64,000 nt of DNA from an uncultured Bacteroidota bacterium (GTDB lineage: Bacteria; Bacteroidota; Bacteroidia; Bacteroidales; P3): positions 300,443-364,442 of the forward strand of contig CADCEC010000004.1 of assembly GCA_902800395.1 (NCBI GenBank), in the 5' to 3' direction. The notes beneath the pieces were generated by a model. It was not told where the DNA came from and ran no database searches. It saw only the letters and a program-made list of their open reading frames with translations. Positions 61,281 through 64,000 of the stretch are shown here, piece by piece; position 1 is the stretch's first letter; each line of letters starts with the position of its first letter. Made by a program: the position numbers and the translations under genes.

Positions 61281-62891
61281 ATGGACAAAGAACTAGTTAT
61301 ATCATCCTCCGACGAGGGCGTGCAGATTGCGCTGCTGGAAGACAAACGTCTGGTGGAGCTTCACAAGGAGAAGACCTCCGGACAGTTCGCTGTGGGCGAC
61401 ATCTTCTTCGGCAAGGTGCAGAAAATCATGCAGGGCCTCAACGCCGCCTTCGTGGATATCGGTGGCGACAAGGAGGGCTTCATGCACTACCTTGACCTCG
61501 GCCCCGATTACAACTCTGTCGACAAATATCTCCGTCTCGCCATGAACGGCGCTTTCGCTGTCGGCAAAAATTCTGTCGGCGAAAAATCGCACGGCGATGC
61601 CGACGGCAAAAATACGTCACCCCTCGAGAACTTCACGATAGAACCCATCCTCGAGAAGGTGGGCAACATCGGCGACGTACTGAATGTCGGTCAACCTGTC
61701 CTTGTGCAGGTTACCAAAGAACCTATCTCCACCAAAGGTCCCAAGGTGACGGGCGACATCTCTATCGCCGGCCGCTACCTGGTGCTCACCCCTTTCAGCG
61801 ACAAGATTTCCGTCTCGCAGAAAATCAAGCAGAACGCTGAGCGCAGCCGCCTGCGCCGTCTCGTGCGCAGCATCTGCCCGAAGAACTTCGGTGTCATCGT
61901 CCGCACCGTGGCCGAAGGACGCACCGTCGCCGAACTCGACACCGACCTGCGCCAGCTCCTCGACGCCTGGAGCAGGATGACCGAAAAACTCAAGCGTGTC
62001 AACGCCCCCTGCAAGGTGCATGCCGAGCTCGGCACCACCAGCGCCCTTTTGCGCGATGTCCTCACCGACGACTTCGAAACCATCTATGTCGACACCCCCG
62101 ACCTCTACAGCGAGGTGCGCCAGTTCATCAAGACGATAGACCCCGGCAAGGTGGATATCGTCAAGCACTACAAGATGGAGACACCCATCTTCGAGCAGTT
62201 CGGCATCTGGCGCGACATCCGCCGCGCCTTCGGCAAGATTGTCACCATCCGCTCCGGCGTCTACCTCTACATCGAGCACACCGAAGCCATGCATGTCATC
62301 GATGTCAACAGTGGCAACCATATCAAGGCCGGCACCGGCCAGGAGGACACCGCCCTGCAGGTCAACATCGAGAGCGCCATCGAGATTGCCCGCCAGCTGC
62401 GTCTGCGCGACATGGGCGGCATCGTTATCGTCGACTTCGTGGATATGAACAAGGCCGAGAACCGCAAGAAGCTCTACGAAGTGATGTGCGAGGAGATGCG
62501 ACGCGACAAAGCACGCCATACCATCTTGCCGCTCAGCAAGTTCGGACTTATGCAGATTACACGCCAGCGTGTGCGTCCCGCCATGGAGGTCGACGTGCAG
62601 GAGAAATGCCCCTTCTGTGACGGCACCGGCACCATCAAGTCCTCCCTCGTGGTTGTCGACGAGATCGAGTCGAGCCTCAAATATCTCCTCACCTCCGCCA
62701 ACGAGAAGAAACTCACCCTCGTCACACACCCCTACGTCAACGCCTACCTCACCAAGGGCGGCTGGTTCAAGAGCCTCAAGGCGCAGTGGAGCCGCAAATA
62801 CCATGTCCGCCTCCGCATGCAGCCGTCGGAGAAATACAGCCTCCTCGACTTCAGATTCTTCCATGCCAATGGCGATGAGATACAGATGTAA
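61281..62891 (+). CDS. rng: Ribonuclease E/G family protein
   Basis: 536 residues from the ATG at 61281 (MDKELVISSSDEGVQIALLE). S1 domain (about 35-140, NAAFVDIGGDKEGFMHYLDLG), then the catalytic domain with YLVLTPFSDKISVSQKI, VIDVNSGNH (catalytic Asp), GIVIVDFVDM and the zinc-link CPFCDGTGTI. The S1 domain carries a repetitive insert (residues about 94-110, 61560-61612) with VGKNSVGEKSHGDADGKN. RNase G matures rRNA and degrades mRNA. It overlaps the lysozyme gene by 17 bases. Confidence 0.93.
   Translation: MDKELVISSSDEGVQIALLEDKRLVELHKEKTSGQFAVGDIFFGKVQKIMQGLNAAFVDIGGDKEGFMHYLDLGPDYNSVDKYLRLAMNGAFAVGKNSVGEKSHGDADGKNTSPLENFTIEPILEKVGNIGDVLNVGQPVLVQVTKEPISTKGPKVTGDISIAGRYLVLTPFSDKISVSQKIKQNAERSRLRRLVRSICPKNFGVIVRTVAEGRTVAELDTDLRQLLDAWSRMTEKLKRVNAPCKVHAELGTTSALLRDVLTDDFETIYVDTPDLYSEVRQFIKTIDPGKVDIVKHYKMETPIFEQFGIWRDIRRAFGKIVTIRSGVYLYIEHTEAMHVIDVNSGNHIKAGTGQEDTALQVNIESAIEIARQLRLRDMGGIVIVDFVDMNKAENRKKLYEVMCEEMRRDKARHTILPLSKFGLMQITRQRVRPAMEVDVQEKCPFCDGTGTIKSSLVVVDEIESSLKYLLTSANEKKLTLVTHPYVNAYLTKGGWFKSLKAQWSRKYHVRLRMQPSEKYSLLDFRFFHANGDEIQM
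61560..61612. repeat. 12-15-nt imperfect repeat inside the RNase G S1 domain
   Basis: GTCGGCAAAAATTCT, GTCGGCGAAAAATCG, CACGGCGATGCC, GACGGCAAAAAT: a looser repeat of GnCGGCnAAAAAT that encodes a hydrophilic loop. Confidence 0.65.
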
Positions 62892-63678
62892 ACTGTTGCT
62901 GGCTATGTTGTTGAGCCTGTGCGCCATGGGCGCACAGGCTCAACACACCCGCGGCCTCGACGTCTCCAAGTTCCAGGGTGATATCAACTGGACAAAGGTG
63001 GCCGCCGACAGCACCATCAAATTCGTCTACGTCAAGTCCACAGAAGGTGCTTCGCTGACGGACCCCTACTACAAGACCAATATCACCAAGGCCCGCAAAG
63101 CCGGACTCCTCGTCGGCTTCTATCATGTCTACAGCTCCAAGACCACGGCCTACAAGCAGATGGCCAACATCCGTCGCACCGTCAAAAAGAAAGACCTCGA
63201 CCTTATCCCCGTCCTCGACATCGAGGGCTACCACTCCGGCAAGCTCTTCATGGAACGCGTAGACAAGCTCCTCGAACTGCTGGAGAAAGAATATGGCGCC
63301 AAGCCGATGATATATACCAGCGAGCACTGCTACAAGACCCATTTCAGCGGAAAGAAATACAGCAAGTACCACGTCTTCATCGCCAAATACAAAGGCGGCA
63401 GCCCCACGGTGCGCCACACCCTCTGGCAGTTCACCGAGAGCGGCCATGTGAAAGGCGTCTCCGGCCCTGTTGACATCAGCAAGTTCAACCGCCGCCACGC
63501 CCTCAGCGACATCAAGCTCCCCAAGAAGAAAGCGAAGAAAGAAGAGGAGGCGAAAAAGGACAAGGGAAAAGAGAAGAAGGAGAAGAAGGATCAGAAGAGC
63601 GGCAAGGGCTCAGGAGGGGGTGAAAAAGCAAAGTCTCCTGACCTACCCGCGGCCGACACCCTCTCGAAAAAGCAATAA
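62875..63678 (+). CDS. Secreted GH25 lysozyme with charged C-terminal tail
   Basis: 267 residues from the ATG at 62875 (MRYRCKLLLAML; two earlier in-frame ATGs at 62863 and 62869 are possible). Signal peptide ends GAQAQ. GH25 muramidase fold: RGLDVSKFQGDINW (first catalytic Asp), GFYHVYSSKTT, VLDIEGY (the DxE motif) and LWQFTESG. The last 55 residues are almost all Lys, Glu, Asp, Gly and Ser, a low-complexity tail. It would cleave peptidoglycan in the periplasm or outside the cell. It overlaps rng by 17 bases. Confidence 0.9.
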   Translation: MRYRCKLLLAMLLSLCAMGAQAQHTRGLDVSKFQGDINWTKVAADSTIKFVYVKSTEGASLTDPYYKTNITKARKAGLLVGFYHVYSSKTTAYKQMANIRRTVKKKDLDLIPVLDIEGYHSGKLFMERVDKLLELLEKEYGAKPMIYTSEHCYKTHFSGKKYSKYHVFIAKYKGGSPTVRHTLWQFTESGHVKGVSGPVDISKFNRRHALSDIKLPKKKAKKEEEAKKDKGKEKKEKKDQKSGKGSGGGEKAKSPDLPAADTLSKKQ

Positions 63679-63720
63679 CACCTTTCTTCGCCCAATTCGC
63701 TCCATTTCCGTCTGCTAATA

Positions 63721-63750
63721 AGTGCCCCGAAAAATCACTTTCGGGGCACT
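63721..63750 (+). terminator. Rho-independent terminator after the lysozyme gene
   Basis: AGTGCCCCGAAA pairs with TTTCGGGGCACT over a 6-base loop, followed by TTCTTTCTG. Confidence 0.92.
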
Positions 63751-63879
63751 TTCTTTCTGTTTGTAACCTACTAATTCTTAGTATCCTCTTCTTATCTTCT
63801 TTTACTATCCTTTTTATTCTCTTTTTGTTAAATTTTACTTTGGTAAACAATAAATAGAAGTAGATAACGTTATCATAAG

Positions 63880-63907
63880 GGTTAAAGGTTAAAAATTAAA
63901 TGTTAAC
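63880..63907. repeat. 7-nt phrase array (GGTTAAA x 4)
   Basis: GGTTAAA, GGTTAAA, AATTAAA, TGTTAAC in the 63679-63971 spacer. Inverted relative of the GTTAACC phrase that follows at 63934. Between them lies GGGGCTGACGCAAGCC (63908-63923), a small GC-rich palindrome. Confidence 0.85.
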
Positions 63908-63933
63908 GGGGCTGACGCAAGCCATGTTAAATC

Positions 63934-63968
63934 GTTAACCATTAACCGTTAACCATTAAACATTAAAA
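63934..63968. repeat. 7-nt phrase array (nTTAACC x 5)
   Basis: GTTAACC, ATTAACC, GTTAACC, ATTAAAC, ATTAAAA, ending three bases before the last ATG of the window. Same phrase as 54792. Confidence 0.92.
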
Positions 63969-63971
63969 AAA

Positions 63972-64000
63972 ATGGGAAAGCAGTTAGGCGGCATCAATGG
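63972..64000 (+). CDS. Start of an unidentified gene (3' truncated)
   Basis: ATG at 63972 opens MGKQLGGING and runs off the window. It stands right after the GTTAACC array with an A-rich leader, the usual start context here. Ten residues are too few for identification. Confidence 0.45.

Overview
This window reads as chromosomal DNA from an uncultured, strictly anaerobic, fermentative member of the Bacteroidales. The evidence is Bacteroidetes-type promoters (TAnnTTTG, usually followed by C) ahead of many genes, the lack of Shine-Dalgarno sites, the short 286-residue primary sigma factor, adjacent type IX secretion genes porV and porU, Bacteroidales-only families (DUF3822, DUF4919-like, DUF4369/TlpA lipoproteins), a HydF maturase for an [FeFe]-hydrogenase, and an EtfBA/acyl-CoA dehydrogenase operon. 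There is no rRNA operon, prophage, insertion sequence, CRISPR array or obvious island. One tRNA-Arg(CCG) is present.

Layout: 1-5.6 kb, SulP transporter end, YebC, DUF3822-rsmD, purC and a CYTH protein. 5.7-9.6 kb (minus), etfB-etfA-acyl-CoA dehydrogenase, with a 21-bp x 9 array in the spacer. 9.9-13.3 kb (minus), three exported proteins, including an OmpA protein with two zinc ribbons. 13.4-21.0 kb, a 2540-residue cyclic beta-1,2-glucan synthase-like protein, then a lipoprotein, an esterase, a U32 protein and radA. 25.3-31.9 kb, a DUF4919-like protein, hydF-folA-cinA-DUF486 and a GH2 beta-mannosidase that lacks one domain. 32-36.4 kb, rpoD-rsmG and folD-ffh. 36.4-42.8 kb (minus), mutS2, nitrilase-like hydrolase, ribF, an outer-membrane barrel and a TlpA-like thioredoxin. 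42.9-51.1 kb, guaB, two SurA/PrsA-type isomerases, MoxR, a secreted unknown and panB. 51.1-59.4 kb (minus), lipoprotein, HdeD-like, floA-nfeD, clpS, ispF, porV, porU. 59.5-64 kb, tRNA-Arg, CPBP protease, HU, a 29-residue mS38/AURKAIP1-like protein, RNase G, GH25 lysozyme and the start of a further gene.

The most unusual signal is not a gene. More than 25 short tandem arrays are scattered through the window, each made of 3-5 (sometimes 9) slightly degenerate copies of a 7-, 8-, 9-, 10-, 11- or 21-nt phrase. They sit in spacers, at start and stop codons, and in frame inside conserved genes. The same phrases recur at unlinked loci: GTGGAAA in three genes, nnnTCCGAC in three genes, CTnATTAGn in a signal peptide and a spacer. 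Hydrophilic phrases sit in loops and linkers. Hydrophobic phrases form signal-peptide cores and a membrane helix. One array marks the point where the beta-mannosidase has lost its Ig-like domain. The arrays look like a dispersed population of sequence phrases that is repeatedly used as protein-coding material. I know of no named system that covers this, but no search could be run to confirm that it is undescribed.
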